Shown: in pieces, positions 35,433-44,564 of the stretch
Position numbering within the stretch: the first letter of the stretch is position 1
Layout: every line of letters starts with the position of its first letter
Assembly: GCF_020178975.1 (NCBI RefSeq)
Contig: NZ_JAHXBU010000044.1
Coordinates: 75,051-139,050 of the forward strand
Length of the DNA stretch: 64,000 nucleotides
Direction: 5' to 3'
Origin: Cesiribacter sp. SM1
GTDB taxonomy: Bacteria; Bacteroidota; Bacteroidia; Cytophagales; Cyclobacteriaceae
The notes under the pieces: model-generated
Seen by the model: the letters and a program-made list of their open reading frames with translations, nothing else
Database searches by the model: none
Told to the model about the DNA's origin: nothing
Translations under genes and position numbers: made by a program

Positions 35433-35626
35433 CTGGAGTTGTTTACCTGTGGGGATGCAATATAAACCGTAGCAATTCTTCTATTGTTTAAGGCCTTTCT
35501 TCAGCAGGCACTGTTGGTTAATGCTAACTCATGTGTAAGAACTGAGCTTACGGTAGATGGTGAACTAAGCAGGTAAGCAGCCTTCTGAAGTTTAGCTGTA
35601 CCAGGCAGGTTCTAAACATGTTAATG

Positions 35627-35681
35627 CAAAAAAAAAACTCCTTCCTGCAAATACCGCTTTAGGGTATGCACAGGAAGGAGT
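35627..35681 (-). terminator. rho-independent terminator
   Basis: ACTCCTTCCTG / CAGGAAGGAGT hairpin with a long loop and a T tract on the minus strand. It ends the metalloprotease gene. Confidence 0.8.
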
Positions 35682-35704
35682 TGGTGGTTATGCTTTTGAT
35701 TGAT

Positions 35705-38173
35705 CTATTCCTGCTCCATATTACAGAAGGGAATGCCATCCAGACTGCCAATAGGCTGGCCGGGAGGTGCCTGCAGGAATGATGCAGGCTTAAATTCTGC
35801 AGGATCTTCCTGATAGTCTTCTATCTGTTTGGCCAGGTAGCGGTAATGGGCGCCCCAGGTTGCGCTGCGGGTATTCTTAGCCCTGGCATTAAGGGAGGGT
35901 ACCAGCTCCTGCAGCTTTTGGCTGGCAAGGGCTTTTACTGCTCCGTGTGCATCCTGGTGCTGAGAGAGGCGCATCAGGTGCTGAAGCATTACAGCATTTA
36001 CAGTCATCTGAACTGTTCCGGGGTATCCTTCCTGTGCAGGCGCCTGAAGAGTGCTGTTCAGGATCTTGTTCAAAACGGCATCAAAGGCTGGTTGCTGGTT
36101 GTTACGGGCATGATGCTCTACCAGCCTGTTGGCCCTGGCCGGGTGTAGGAGCAGGCCAAAGGTCTGGTCGGCGGCACTTTCTGCTGCTGCCAGCGGATCG
36201 AAGGTAATGCTGTTTCGGGTCCTGATCAGCTCGCGGTGCCGGTTATAACCCATTGGCCTTGGCGGAATACTCTGGATAATCTCTTCGCGCAGTACCAGCA
36301 CTTTTGGCGAGACGGTATACAGCAGGGCATCCAGGGCCTTTAGCTGCTCGGCAGCAGGAACCAGCTGCGTTCCAATTTGTCCGTCGCCGCGCAATGCATA
36401 GCGGTAGTTAACACCGCCAATAAGCTTTGCTGCAGCTTCTGCCTGGTAGCGGTGAAAAAAGTAAAGGGGTACCAGTACTTCCTCCAGTGTGGCCAGGGGC
36501 GCGCCAGGTTTAATGTTGTTCTGGCCAAAGTTGTTAAGTGCTACTGCACGGATCTCCAGCACGCGGTTCAGCTCATCAACAGCATCTTTTCCATTGTCCC
36601 AAAGGTGTGCATAGGGGTGTGCACCACCCTGTGGCCGTGCATCCTGGTCAGAAACAAAGCTTAGGCCCTGCTGCAGGGCATTGCTGATGATGTTGTTCAA
36701 TTCTTTCTCTTCTTCCTCCTTGCTTGCATACTGCCCATAGCCCCATTGAATGGCTACTTTATCCCAGATGCCTATTTTATCGTCGTAGGCGTTGGTGAGT
36801 GTGATTTTTCCGTTTTCCAGGCTGGCCATAGGGTGGGGGTAGTCCATAACGGAAGCTAAAGTTTCTGCACTGGAGGAGTAGCTGTGTGCCAGCCCCAGGG
36901 TATGGCCTACCTCATGGGCAGATAGCTGCCGCAGGCGCGCAAGGGCCATTTCTTCCATATCTTTGGGTACTGCCTGCCCGTTTGCGTATGGTGCCAGCAG
37001 GGCCTCTGCAATCAGGTAGTCCTGCCGCACCCGCAGCGAACCCAGCGAAACGTGCCCTTTTATGATCTCGCCCGTTCTGGGATCTACTACCGAGGCACCA
37101 TAGGACCAGCCCCTGGTGGAACGGTGCACCCACTGAATTACATTATATCGTACATCCAGCGGGTCTGCATCTTCGGGCAGCAGCTCTACCCTGAACGCAT
37201 TTTTAAAACCGGCAGCTTCAAAGGCCTGGTTCCACCAGCGGGCACCATCCAGCAGGGCAGAGCGCACAGGCTCGGGTGCACCTCGGTCCAGATAATACAC
37301 AATTGGTTCAATCGGCTCGCTCACTGCTGCAGCGGGGTCTTTTTTCTGCAGGCGGTGGCGGGTGATAAATCTCTTTTCTATTGGTTCGCTGATCGGGGTT
37401 GCATAGTCGTAATAGGAGGTAGAGAAATAACCTGCCCTGGGGTCGAATTCGCGTGCTTCGTAGCCGGCATCGGGCAGCTTTACAAAAGAATGGTGCTGCC
37501 TTACGGTAATGCTGTTAGGAGAGGGGGTTACGCTCTGGATCCACTCTCCCTCGGCTTGTCCGCTAAAGGTAAGGGTTGCTTCAAATTCTGTATTCTGCGG
37601 AAAGTTTTTGGTGCCGGGCATATAGAGGGCAGAGCGGTCTTTGTCGAGCTTATAGGTGCCCTGCTTGGTCTTTTTCAAAGTTCCGATCACATCATGGGCA
37701 TCCTGCAGAAAAAATTCGGTAGCATCTACCAGCACCCGCTTGCCTTCTTCTGCCTCTACTTTAAAACCCCACAGCACCGATTGTGCAAAGGCTTCTTCCA
37801 CGGAGCGGCGTTCATCGGCATTGTTGCTGATTGCCCGGTAACGGTAATTGGGTTCTACCAGCAGCACCTTTGGGCCGCGGCGGTCAAACTTAACAATGCG
37901 CTCACCGCTGAGCTGGCCCCGGTCCAGGCCAATATCGTTAGAGCCTACACCGGCAGCAAGGGAAACCACGTACAACAGCTCTGTATTGAAGGTGTCGAGT
38001 AGCAGGAACACTTTATCCTTCTCTTCATCATAATAGAAATCTACAAAGCCCTCATACTTTTTCAGTTCAGAAAGTCTGGTATCCAGGCTGGGTTTGTCGC
38101 CATTCTTTTGTGCTGTTGGTGTATTGGCTACACATGAAAAGAGCAGGAGCAGGAGCGGAAAATAATACTTCAT
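35705..38173 (-). CDS. zinc-dependent metalloprotease (DUF5117/DUF4953 type)
   Basis: 822 residues. A lipoprotein-type signal (MKYYFPLLLLLFSCVANT) leads into the DUF5117-type N-terminal region (LLEVEPNYRYRA, with repeated FSQSVL-like beta segments). The catalytic domain has the extended zinc motif HEVGHTLGLAH at about residues 418-428. The rest is the DUF4953-like C-terminal part common to Bacteroidota secreted zinc proteases. It should act outside the inner membrane. Substrate unknown. Single gene. Confidence 0.88.
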   Translation of the reverse strand: MKYYFPLLLLLFSCVANTPTAQKNGDKPSLDTRLSELKKYEGFVDFYYDEEKDKVFLLLDTFNTELLYVVSLAAGVGSNDIGLDRGQLSGERIVKFDRRGPKVLLVEPNYRYRAISNNADERRSVEEAFAQSVLWGFKVEAEEGKRVLVDATEFFLQDAHDVIGTLKKTKQGTYKLDKDRSALYMPGTKNFPQNTEFEATLTFSGQAEGEWIQSVTPSPNSITVRQHHSFVKLPDAGYEAREFDPRAGYFSTSYYDYATPISEPIEKRFITRHRLQKKDPAAAVSEPIEPIVYYLDRGAPEPVRSALLDGARWWNQAFEAAGFKNAFRVELLPEDADPLDVRYNVIQWVHRSTRGWSYGASVVDPRTGEIIKGHVSLGSLRVRQDYLIAEALLAPYANGQAVPKDMEEMALARLRQLSAHEVGHTLGLAHSYSSSAETLASVMDYPHPMASLENGKITLTNAYDDKIGIWDKVAIQWGYGQYASKEEEEKELNNIISNALQQGLSFVSDQDARPQGGAHPYAHLWDNGKDAVDELNRVLEIRAVALNNFGQNNIKPGAPLATLEEVLVPLYFFHRYQAEAAAKLIGGVNYRYALRGDGQIGTQLVPAAEQLKALDALLYTVSPKVLVLREEIIQSIPPRPMGYNRHRELIRTRNSITFDPLAAAESAADQTFGLLLHPARANRLVEHHARNNQQPAFDAVLNKILNSTLQAPAQEGYPGTVQMTVNAVMLQHLMRLSQHQDAHGAVKALASQKLQELVPSLNARAKNTRSATWGAHYRYLAKQIEDYQEDPAEFKPASFLQAPPGQPIGSLDGIPFCNMEQE

Positions 38174-38242
38174 GGGTAAAAAAAGCTAAGCAGCTAAACT
38201 ACAGGAGCAGTGGCTGTGATGCAAGGCATGCAGTAGAATTTA

Positions 38243-38281
38243 TAAAAAGCATGAAGCTCTCTGCACCGCAGAGAGCTTCAT
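38243..38281 (-). terminator. rho-independent terminator
   Basis: ATGAAGCTCTCTGC / GCAGAGAGCTTCAT hairpin; the minus strand continues GCTTTTTAT. It ends the nitrilase-superfamily operon. Confidence 0.85.
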
Positions 38282-38319
38282 AAGGTTTTACCTTTCAATC
38301 AATGTTCACAAACGAGGCA

Positions 38320-39219
38320 TCACAGCTGCTTTCTCATCAGCAGTATATCTTCGTCGGGAAACCTGGAATGAAAGCGCTGATGATCTCTGAAATTTAACAC
38401 CTGGCCATTATTCCTAACGCTTTCAATATCTGTGAAGTCCAGTGACTGGATGAGCCAGCCTGCTGTTTGCGGAGGCATGGTTTTAATGATGCCTTCTTCC
38501 GGCAGGTGCAGGTCTGGTGTGCAGTAGAAGGCGGTATAGCCGTAATTGATGTCTACGGCAGGCGACCAGGGTGCATCCCCTATGGTTTGAGATACCACGG
38601 TATAGGCCTGTGCTTCCAGTGCGCGTGCCCGGGCGCCAATGTGTACGCGGGTAGCCCCGCGAATGGCTTCGGTACAGCTGGGTGCCAGTATCATGGAGGC
38701 CCCTGCCGAGCTTAGCAGCTGCGAGCCCATCGAAAACTCTACATCGTAACAGATCTGCACACCAAAGCTGCCCCATGAAGCCTCGAAAAGGGTTAGTACC
38801 TTTGGCCCGCTCTGTATGCCCCATTCTTCGTTTTCGAAGCGGGTCATAAAGAATTTATCCTGAAAACCGACCAGGCCTTTTTGTGAAAAAACATAGGCAC
38901 GGTTATGAATATTGCCTTCTTCGAGCACCGGAAAGCTGGGTGCTACAATAATCACATCCCATTTTTTTGCCAGCGCATAAAAAACATTGCAAAATTCTTC
39001 CCTGATGGATTGAAGCTCCCGCACCTGCAGGCGGATATCGCTTCTAACCTCCTGCGGAAATATGCTTACCAGCTCCATGGAACCGTACTCGGGGAATAAT
39101 AAAAGCTGTGCGTCTTGTTTCACCGCTTCAGCTACCCATTGCTCTATATGAGCCTGCCAATCTTTAAAACTTTTATGTTCTGTTATTGGGTATTGGGCTG
39201 CTGCCACATTTATTTTCAT
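38320..39219 (-). CDS. carbon-nitrogen hydrolase (nitrilase superfamily)
   Basis: 299 residues with the full Glu-Lys-Cys triad in order: Glu44 (LLLFPEYGSMEL), Lys122 (VGFQDKFFMTRFE) and Cys157 (FGVQICYDVEF). It hydrolyses an amide or nitrile-like bond; the exact substrate is open. In several Bacteroidota the same hydrolase is fused to a GNAT acetyltransferase, and here a GNAT gene lies 32 bases upstream in the same operon, so the two probably act in one pathway. Start ATG at 39219. Confidence 0.92.
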   Translation of the reverse strand: MKINVAAAQYPITEHKSFKDWQAHIEQWVAEAVKQDAQLLLFPEYGSMELVSIFPQEVRSDIRLQVRELQSIREEFCNVFYALAKKWDVIIVAPSFPVLEEGNIHNRAYVFSQKGLVGFQDKFFMTRFENEEWGIQSGPKVLTLFEASWGSFGVQICYDVEFSMGSQLLSSAGASMILAPSCTEAIRGATRVHIGARARALEAQAYTVVSQTIGDAPWSPAVDINYGYTAFYCTPDLHLPEEGIIKTMPPQTAGWLIQSLDFTDIESVRNNGQVLNFRDHQRFHSRFPDEDILLMRKQL

Positions 39220-39251
39220 TCTTTATCTGCTATACTATACTTGTTTTATAT

Positions 39252-39845
39252 TTAAAGATCCCGCATCCAGCAAACCAATGGTTTAGGCGTAGAATGGGTC
39301 TGGCCAATATCTGGCCAGCTAAGGGTTGTTTGTAACTGAGCCTGCTTTACATACCCTCTTTTCTTCCAGAACTCATCGTTGGGACGATAATTAACAGGCT
39401 TTTGGGGGTGGTTTGGTTCCCGCTCTACTGAAAAAAAACAGGCTTTGCGATAGGTGCCAAAGCTGCGGGCGTGGGCTTCCCGTTCATCAAAAAAACGATG
39501 CCCCAGGCCCTTACCCCTGTAGGGGTTAAGCAGGATGCTTTCTCCAAAGTAAAAAAGAGTGTCCAGCGCATAGCCGGCTTCTTCGAAGGGTTGCCGGATC
39601 TCTGCTGTTTCGTCAAGAAGCGGAATGCAGGTGGTAGCCCCTACCATTTGCTGATCGTGGTAAACCGCAAACAGGAACGACCGCTCCGATCGGACATATG
39701 GTTGTAGGTACTCCTTTTCGTATGCCGGGGTGCCCTCGTACAGGTAGGGGTAGTCATGAAATACCGCTATGCGTAAAGCAGCCAGATCATCGAAAACATC
39801 TCTAATGCTATTGCCCTGTTTAGTAATAAAGGTTAGTTCCTGCAT
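39252..39845 (-). CDS. GNAT-family N-acetyltransferase
   Basis: 197 residues with the GNAT acetyl-CoA site in NPYRGKGLGHRFFDEREAHA and the preceding strand VGATTCIPLLDETAEI. A longer-than-usual insertion precedes the core, with LYEGTPAYEKEYLQPYVRSERSFLFAVYHD. Second gene of the three-gene unit ending at the hairpin at 38243. Its acceptor is unknown. The following carbon-nitrogen hydrolase could process the same compound. Confidence 0.88.
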   Translation of the reverse strand: MQELTFITKQGNSIRDVFDDLAALRIAVFHDYPYLYEGTPAYEKEYLQPYVRSERSFLFAVYHDQQMVGATTCIPLLDETAEIRQPFEEAGYALDTLFYFGESILLNPYRGKGLGHRFFDEREAHARSFGTYRKACFFSVEREPNHPQKPVNYRPNDEFWKKRGYVKQAQLQTTLSWPDIGQTHSTPKPLVCWMRDL

Positions 39846-39856
39846 TGTGTAGGGCT

Positions 39857-40261
39857 TTACTCAGATACTAGCTTGATCCAGAGAGGCAGGTTATAGTATG
39901 TGCTCAAGCGGATAATTTTTCCATCTTTTACCTCCAGGAAAGCCGCTGCCGGTAATACATATTTCTGGCCATGGGCAGCAGGAAAGCCTTCATCTCCCTT
40001 TTTGTAGATTCCGTTTACAGTAAACTCAACTGCAACACGTGATTCATGGGCTTCTGCCGTGAAGAAAACCATATCGCTGAGTGTTTCCTCATAGGCCTCA
40101 TCATTATTACGGAGAAATTCCTCAAATTTTTCCTTGCCCATCCGTGTTTCTCCCTGGTTTGGTTCATGGTGTATATCAGGATGTACCAGGGCAAGCATTC
40201 CTTCATAATTTCTATTATTGAAGGCAGTGTAATATTGTTTTATCGTCTCCAGTGCATTCAT
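39857..40261 (-). CDS. NTF2-like (SnoaL-like) protein
   Basis: 134 residues with the NTF2-like pattern: IKQYYTAFNNRNYEGMLALVHPDIHHEPNQG, a central helix-strand pair, and YVLPAAAFLEVKDGKIIRLSTYYNL. Its stop codon lies 11 bases before the GNAT start, so it heads the operon. Function unknown; small NTF2-like proteins often bind small hydrophobic molecules or isomerise them. Confidence 0.82.
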   Translation of the reverse strand: MNALETIKQYYTAFNNRNYEGMLALVHPDIHHEPNQGETRMGKEKFEEFLRNNDEAYEETLSDMVFFTAEAHESRVAVEFTVNGIYKKGDEGFPAAHGQKYVLPAAAFLEVKDGKIIRLSTYYNLPLWIKLVSE

Positions 40262-41026
40262 GGCTTAATTTTTCTTGAATGATTATAATATGGGGGCAAA
40301 TGTAAAAATAAATGAGGCTAAAAAAACCGTTAACCAATGGCTAAACGGCGATTATTTTATCTCCAGTAAAAGGATACGAACCGCAACCCTTACTGTTACA
40401 ATATTCCATAAACAGCCGTATATGCGCCCTCTTTTATAACGAAACCCATGCTCCTGTACAGGTGGCATGCCTTTTTATACAGGCTTAAAAAAGTTAAGTT
40501 TCTCATCCGCCCGGATGGGCATTTTGGCTTCAGTTGGTCTGGAATCAAAACGCTCGTAATCTGCCAGTAGCTGGAGCAGCTGTACGCTAAGGCTCTAATT
40601 TTTAATATGGGAGTGCTGGCTCTTTACAAGCTTCCTGAAACCTCTGGTTCAGGGGGTAAATTCAGGCATTTTATTACAGAGGTAAACCTACAGCCCTAAA
40701 GCCAGTCTAGCTGCGGCTAATGTGCTGTGGCTATATATAATACAATTTGATTTTAAGCGCTTACTGCATGCTGGGCAAGGAATAAATAGCTGCAGTATAT
40801 TGATGCGATTATCATTTGCCCGGCCTTCCCGGCTGCTGAATTTAAGGGGGTAAAAGCTCCGGGTTCCCTACAAAAGCTAAATATAACTGTATAAATACCT
40901 GGTGAGGAGGGATATATTACATTAAAAAACAGGGCTGCAATAGTGGCGTTTGCGCTGTGTGAATGTTGTTCTTTCCTATTCTGATATATTTGGATTGGTT
41001 CTATTCTCAACTTACCAGATGATCCA
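40262..41026. other. intergenic region with a possible acetyltransferase remnant
   Basis: About 765 bases without an intact gene. On the minus strand a frame of 36 codons (40396-40506) encodes LYKKACHLYRSMGFVIKEG, a good match to the C-terminal helix-strand of GNAT acetyltransferases. An adjoining frame (about 40500-40600) encodes a plausible but unrecognised stretch in another phase. This could be a decayed gene. The promoters of both divergent neighbours must also lie here. Confidence 0.35.
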
Positions 41027-41761
41027 ATGAAATCTCTGCTTCCACTAATTTTCTTCTTCTTTTCTGTGAATGCTTTTGCCCAGACTGAAGCTTTTGAGCA
41101 ACAGTATGTTATTTTAAACACAGGAGAAGAACGCAGCCTCTGGATTAGTATGGATGAGCAGGCAGATTTGCTGTACATTAAGGAAAATAAGGAAGACGAA
41201 CCCTTTGTGCTTGAAGCAGCAGACGTAAAAACTTTCAGTTATGCCGGCTTTAGGTACTACACAGTACCCCTAAGCGATAGCTACACTACATTTCTGAAAG
41301 TGCTGCACGAAGGAGATGAGTTTGCGGTGCTTGAGAAAGAACCTAATTATAAAATGATCAGGGCCATTGCAGAAGTAAGCCAGATCTGGGCATTGAGCCG
41401 CAACAGCACTGAAGATGAATTTTATCTTAGCTACCGCTTGTCATTCCCCGGTACAGGAGCTCCCGGTAGCGCTGATCTTTCTACTGCAGTTGGCCGAAGG
41501 GAGTTTAAGGTAGAGAGACTCGTATTCCTGGCTATAGAGGGTAACTTTAAACTCTATTACATGGAAACAGACGAGCGCACAAATATTTTCGATAATGGAA
41601 AAGGTGTGCGGCCTAAAGATAAAATGATTGAAATTATGCTTGATAGTTTCATCAAAGATACCCGCAAGCTACTGGCCGTTCAGCATAAAGCCAGAAGAGA
41701 AAAGCTTGATATCCGGGATCCCTATGAGCTGGCAGAGGCACTGGAGGCTGTGTACCAGTAG
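41027..41761 (+). CDS. secreted protein of unknown function
   Basis: 244 residues. Signal peptide MKSLLPLIFFFFSVNAFAQ, then a mature domain with alternating strands (QYVILNTGEERSLWISMDEQ, VKTFSYAGFRYYTVPLS) and a C-terminal basic helix (KLLAVQHKARREKLDIRDPY). No family recognised. Isolated on its strand between two gene-poor regions. Confidence 0.72.
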   Translation: MKSLLPLIFFFFSVNAFAQTEAFEQQYVILNTGEERSLWISMDEQADLLYIKENKEDEPFVLEAADVKTFSYAGFRYYTVPLSDSYTTFLKVLHEGDEFAVLEKEPNYKMIRAIAEVSQIWALSRNSTEDEFYLSYRLSFPGTGAPGSADLSTAVGRREFKVERLVFLAIEGNFKLYYMETDERTNIFDNGKGVRPKDKMIEIMLDSFIKDTRKLLAVQHKARREKLDIRDPYELAEALEAVYQ

Positions 41762-42224
41762 ACGGGCCGTTACCCGGTTAAATATCATTCCTTAGTTGCT
41801 ATATACTGTTTGCCTGTGCCTACTTTACCCTTCAGAATAATTTACCTGCTATACAACTGTAGCTAATGAGCTGTGGACTAGTTGCTGCCCCTGCCTAAGC
41901 ATTGTTCAACGTAATACCATTTGGGGCTTAAGATATTGCCTGCTGTGATGTCTGGAGATGCTCTGTGACGTAAAACAGGCATAATTTGCTTTTTAAGGGT
42001 AAACCCTTACGTCATGACTTTTTATCTAATCCTTTCCTTTTGGCTTATTCATGTTCTGATTTCTAGGTTTTATTTAATATTCATAAATAAATAGTATTAT
42101 TCCAGTACAAAATTATTGTGAAAGTATTTAGGCCATACATATGTAAGGGTGTAGATACGGCTTATAATATTTGGGCTGGACCGGGTTGTACCTTTGAGCC
42201 GTCAAAGTATAAGTACAACTTATT
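41762..42224. promoter_or_regulatory. intergenic leader of the TonB receptor with nested palindromes
   Basis: About 460 bases. TGACGTAA (41966-41973) and TTACGTCA (42007-42014) form an inverted repeat that encloses TAAGGGTAAACCCTTA (41994-42009), a second palindrome. Such sites often mark regulator binding. TACCTTTG at 42189-42196 fits the Bacteroidota -7 element but has no well-placed -33 element. I see no cobalamin riboswitch box. Confidence 0.45.
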
Positions 42225-44354
42225 ATGAAAAAAATAACGAAAGCATGTTTTGTTGTGCTGGGGCTGATGGCGGGTACCGTGCCCGCATTTGCGCAGGCTG
42301 AACAGCAGGACTTGTATGATATGCCGCTGGAGGAGTTGCTCAACATTTCAATCGTATCGGCCTCTAAGGAAAAAGAGCGGCAGTTTGATGCTCCTCTTGC
42401 TGCCTATAGTATTACACGCGATGAGATAGCAAAAGCAGGTGTGTGGTCAATACCTGAAGCTTTAAGATTGATACCGGGGGTTATTGTGCGTGAAACCAGC
42501 AATGGTGTTTATGATGTTCACCTGCGGGGATTTGATAATACCACCAAATACACATTAGGCATCAACCAGATCAATACCCTTACCCTGGTAATGATCAACA
42601 ACCGCCCGGTGTTTAATTATAACCTGGGGGGTACTGCCTGGGATGCGCTTCCCATAGACCTGGCAGATGTTGAGCGCATTGAGGTGGTGTGCGGTCCTTC
42701 TGCACCACTCTTCGGGCCAAATGCCGTTACTGGCGTAATCAATATTATTACGCGCGAGTTTAAACAACACGAGCTGCTAGTATCCGGTCAGCTGCAGGGT
42801 TCACTGCCCTCGGGCTCCATGAATGGAAGCATAGCAGCTGGCAGGCAGCTGGGGAGCAAATTCAGCCTTGGTGTTAGCGGTAACTACCAGAAAAACAACC
42901 GCCTCGATGATGAGCAGTTCATTTACGCCAGCGGCGACAGACCGGCTTTTTACATGAAAAGCAGCGATTTTCAGGCAGAACGGGTAAAAGCCCTGGGGCT
43001 GGATCCTGAAGTTGCCATTGAGCGCAGCGGATTAAATGCTTATGCTACCTATAATCCTTCGGAGCGGGTATCATTTGAGTTTTCTTCAGGTATGCAGTCT
43101 GCAGAAAGTCAAAAAGTATTTTTAACAATGGGAACCCCGCTTTCCTATTCAGGTACTACCAGCTACTACGGCAATCTTAACAGTAAGATCAATGATTTAA
43201 GCCTGCGGCTGTCTTACCTGAAAGGAGAAGATGATGTAAACAAGCTGAATGAGTATGTAACCTCTTCCTACGACTTCAGGATCATGGATGTAGCTGCAGA
43301 TTACGATCTAAAGCTGCACAATAAACTGCGCATTCGTCCGTCGCTGGGCTACCAGTCTACCCGGTACAACGATTTAGAGCAGAGCAGGAATTTTCCCTTT
43401 GGCGGGTTGATACAGGGAGATCACAGCATGCATATTCTCTCTGGCTCCTTAAGAGCAGACTACACTCCACTGAAGGGCTTACGCCTTATTGGTAGCAGCC
43501 GTTTTGATAAGTTTGATGTATCAGACGATACATTTGTTTCTTACCAGTTTGCATCTACCTACGCAATAAATGAACGCTGGATGTTGCGTGCAGTGCATGC
43601 GAAATCGCTCAGTGGTATATTCTACAGCAATGCATTTGTGAATACAGCCTACGGAGTTGGTGCTAATACCTACATCAGAATATCGGCAAATGGAGAGGTG
43701 CGCCCAGGCAGCAATACCATGACCGAGCTGGGACTTAGGGCACAACTACTATCAAACCTGCAGCTGGATCTAAGCTTGTTCAGCCAGCGGCTGGAAGATG
43801 CAAGTGTATATGTATTCAAGAGGGCAGAGATGGAAGGGGATGGGCTCTTCCTGGTTAATCAACCGGATAATGTGCCATATACAGCACATCAGCATGGATT
43901 ATCAGCATCTGTTACCTGGGTTCCCTCCCGGCAGTGGCAGATTCGTCCGTTCATTACCCTGCAGGAAACCGAGCTGCGCAACTTCGATTACTACAACAAT
44001 CCAACCCAGACAGGTGTAGCTTACCAGGGCAGGGATGTAAAGCATGAGAATACCCCTGCTTTGTTTGGCGGCTGGTATGTAAACTGGTCTCCAACGGCTA
44101 AGCTTAATGTCAACACTTCTGCTTACTACTTCAGCAAGCACACCATGTCTGCTCAGCAGGATGTTGCCTACACAAGTGAAGATGGCAGAATTGCAGGTAA
44201 AATGCTGTTGAATGCAAGGGTGTCGTACCAGGTATATAAGAAGCTTGGCCTTTTTGCCGGAGCTAAAAACCTGTTAAACCAGGACAACCGCGAGTACTAT
44301 GGCACCGATCGTATGGGCAGGCAGTACTTCAGTGGTATCAGCTACAATATGTAA
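42225..44354 (+). CDS. TonB-dependent outer-membrane receptor (FepA/CirA-like)
   Basis: 709 residues. Signal peptide to about residue 24 (VPAFAQ), then a plug domain (AAYSITRDEIAKAGVWSIPEALRLIPGV... DVERIEVVCGPSAPLFGPNAVTGVINII) and a beta-barrel. The extreme C-terminus is GRQYFSGISYNM, with no terminal Phe, and it lacks the carboxypeptidase-like N-terminal domain of SusC proteins. No SusD partner is next to it. It should import a nutrient chelate or similar compound using TonB energy. Substrate unknown. Confidence 0.92.
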   Translation: MKKITKACFVVLGLMAGTVPAFAQAEQQDLYDMPLEELLNISIVSASKEKERQFDAPLAAYSITRDEIAKAGVWSIPEALRLIPGVIVRETSNGVYDVHLRGFDNTTKYTLGINQINTLTLVMINNRPVFNYNLGGTAWDALPIDLADVERIEVVCGPSAPLFGPNAVTGVINIITREFKQHELLVSGQLQGSLPSGSMNGSIAAGRQLGSKFSLGVSGNYQKNNRLDDEQFIYASGDRPAFYMKSSDFQAERVKALGLDPEVAIERSGLNAYATYNPSERVSFEFSSGMQSAESQKVFLTMGTPLSYSGTTSYYGNLNSKINDLSLRLSYLKGEDDVNKLNEYVTSSYDFRIMDVAADYDLKLHNKLRIRPSLGYQSTRYNDLEQSRNFPFGGLIQGDHSMHILSGSLRADYTPLKGLRLIGSSRFDKFDVSDDTFVSYQFASTYAINERWMLRAVHAKSLSGIFYSNAFVNTAYGVGANTYIRISANGEVRPGSNTMTELGLRAQLLSNLQLDLSLFSQRLEDASVYVFKRAEMEGDGLFLVNQPDNVPYTAHQHGLSASVTWVPSRQWQIRPFITLQETELRNFDYYNNPTQTGVAYQGRDVKHENTPALFGGWYVNWSPTAKLNVNTSAYYFSKHTMSAQQDVAYTSEDGRIAGKMLLNARVSYQVYKKLGLFAGAKNLLNQDNREYYGTDRMGRQYFSGISYNM

Positions 44355-44416
44355 GCGTAAATTATCCCCGATCAACACGCCAGCCACTAACGGATCTGGC
44401 GTGGTTAAAAAAAAAC

Positions 44417-44474
44417 AAGCCTCCTGCTTTAGTAATCGGAAAGTTTACTTTCCGATTACTAAAGCAGGAGGCTT
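44417..44474 (-). terminator. very long perfect hairpin, probable terminator
   Basis: A 27-base perfect inverted repeat with a TTTA loop. On the minus strand it is followed by GTTTTTTTTT, so it can terminate the HypX-like gene at 44565-45095. On the plus strand it follows the TonB receptor gene but lacks a T tract. It is much longer than any other terminator stem in the window. Confidence 0.8.
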
Positions 44475-44564
44475 AATAATTTATGCAGCCTATTAAGCAG
44501 CTTACACTGTGAATGCTTTCTGGCAGTTAAACAGTGGAGGGATCTTAGCGGAGGGAGAGTGGCG

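Noticed and set aside
40753-41178. 141-codon minus-strand open frame
   Set aside because: It overlaps the start of the signal-peptide gene at 41027 and its sequence shows no protein family pattern.
41762-42224. Cobalamin or other riboswitch before the TonB receptor
   Set aside because: No riboswitch core boxes found; only palindromes.
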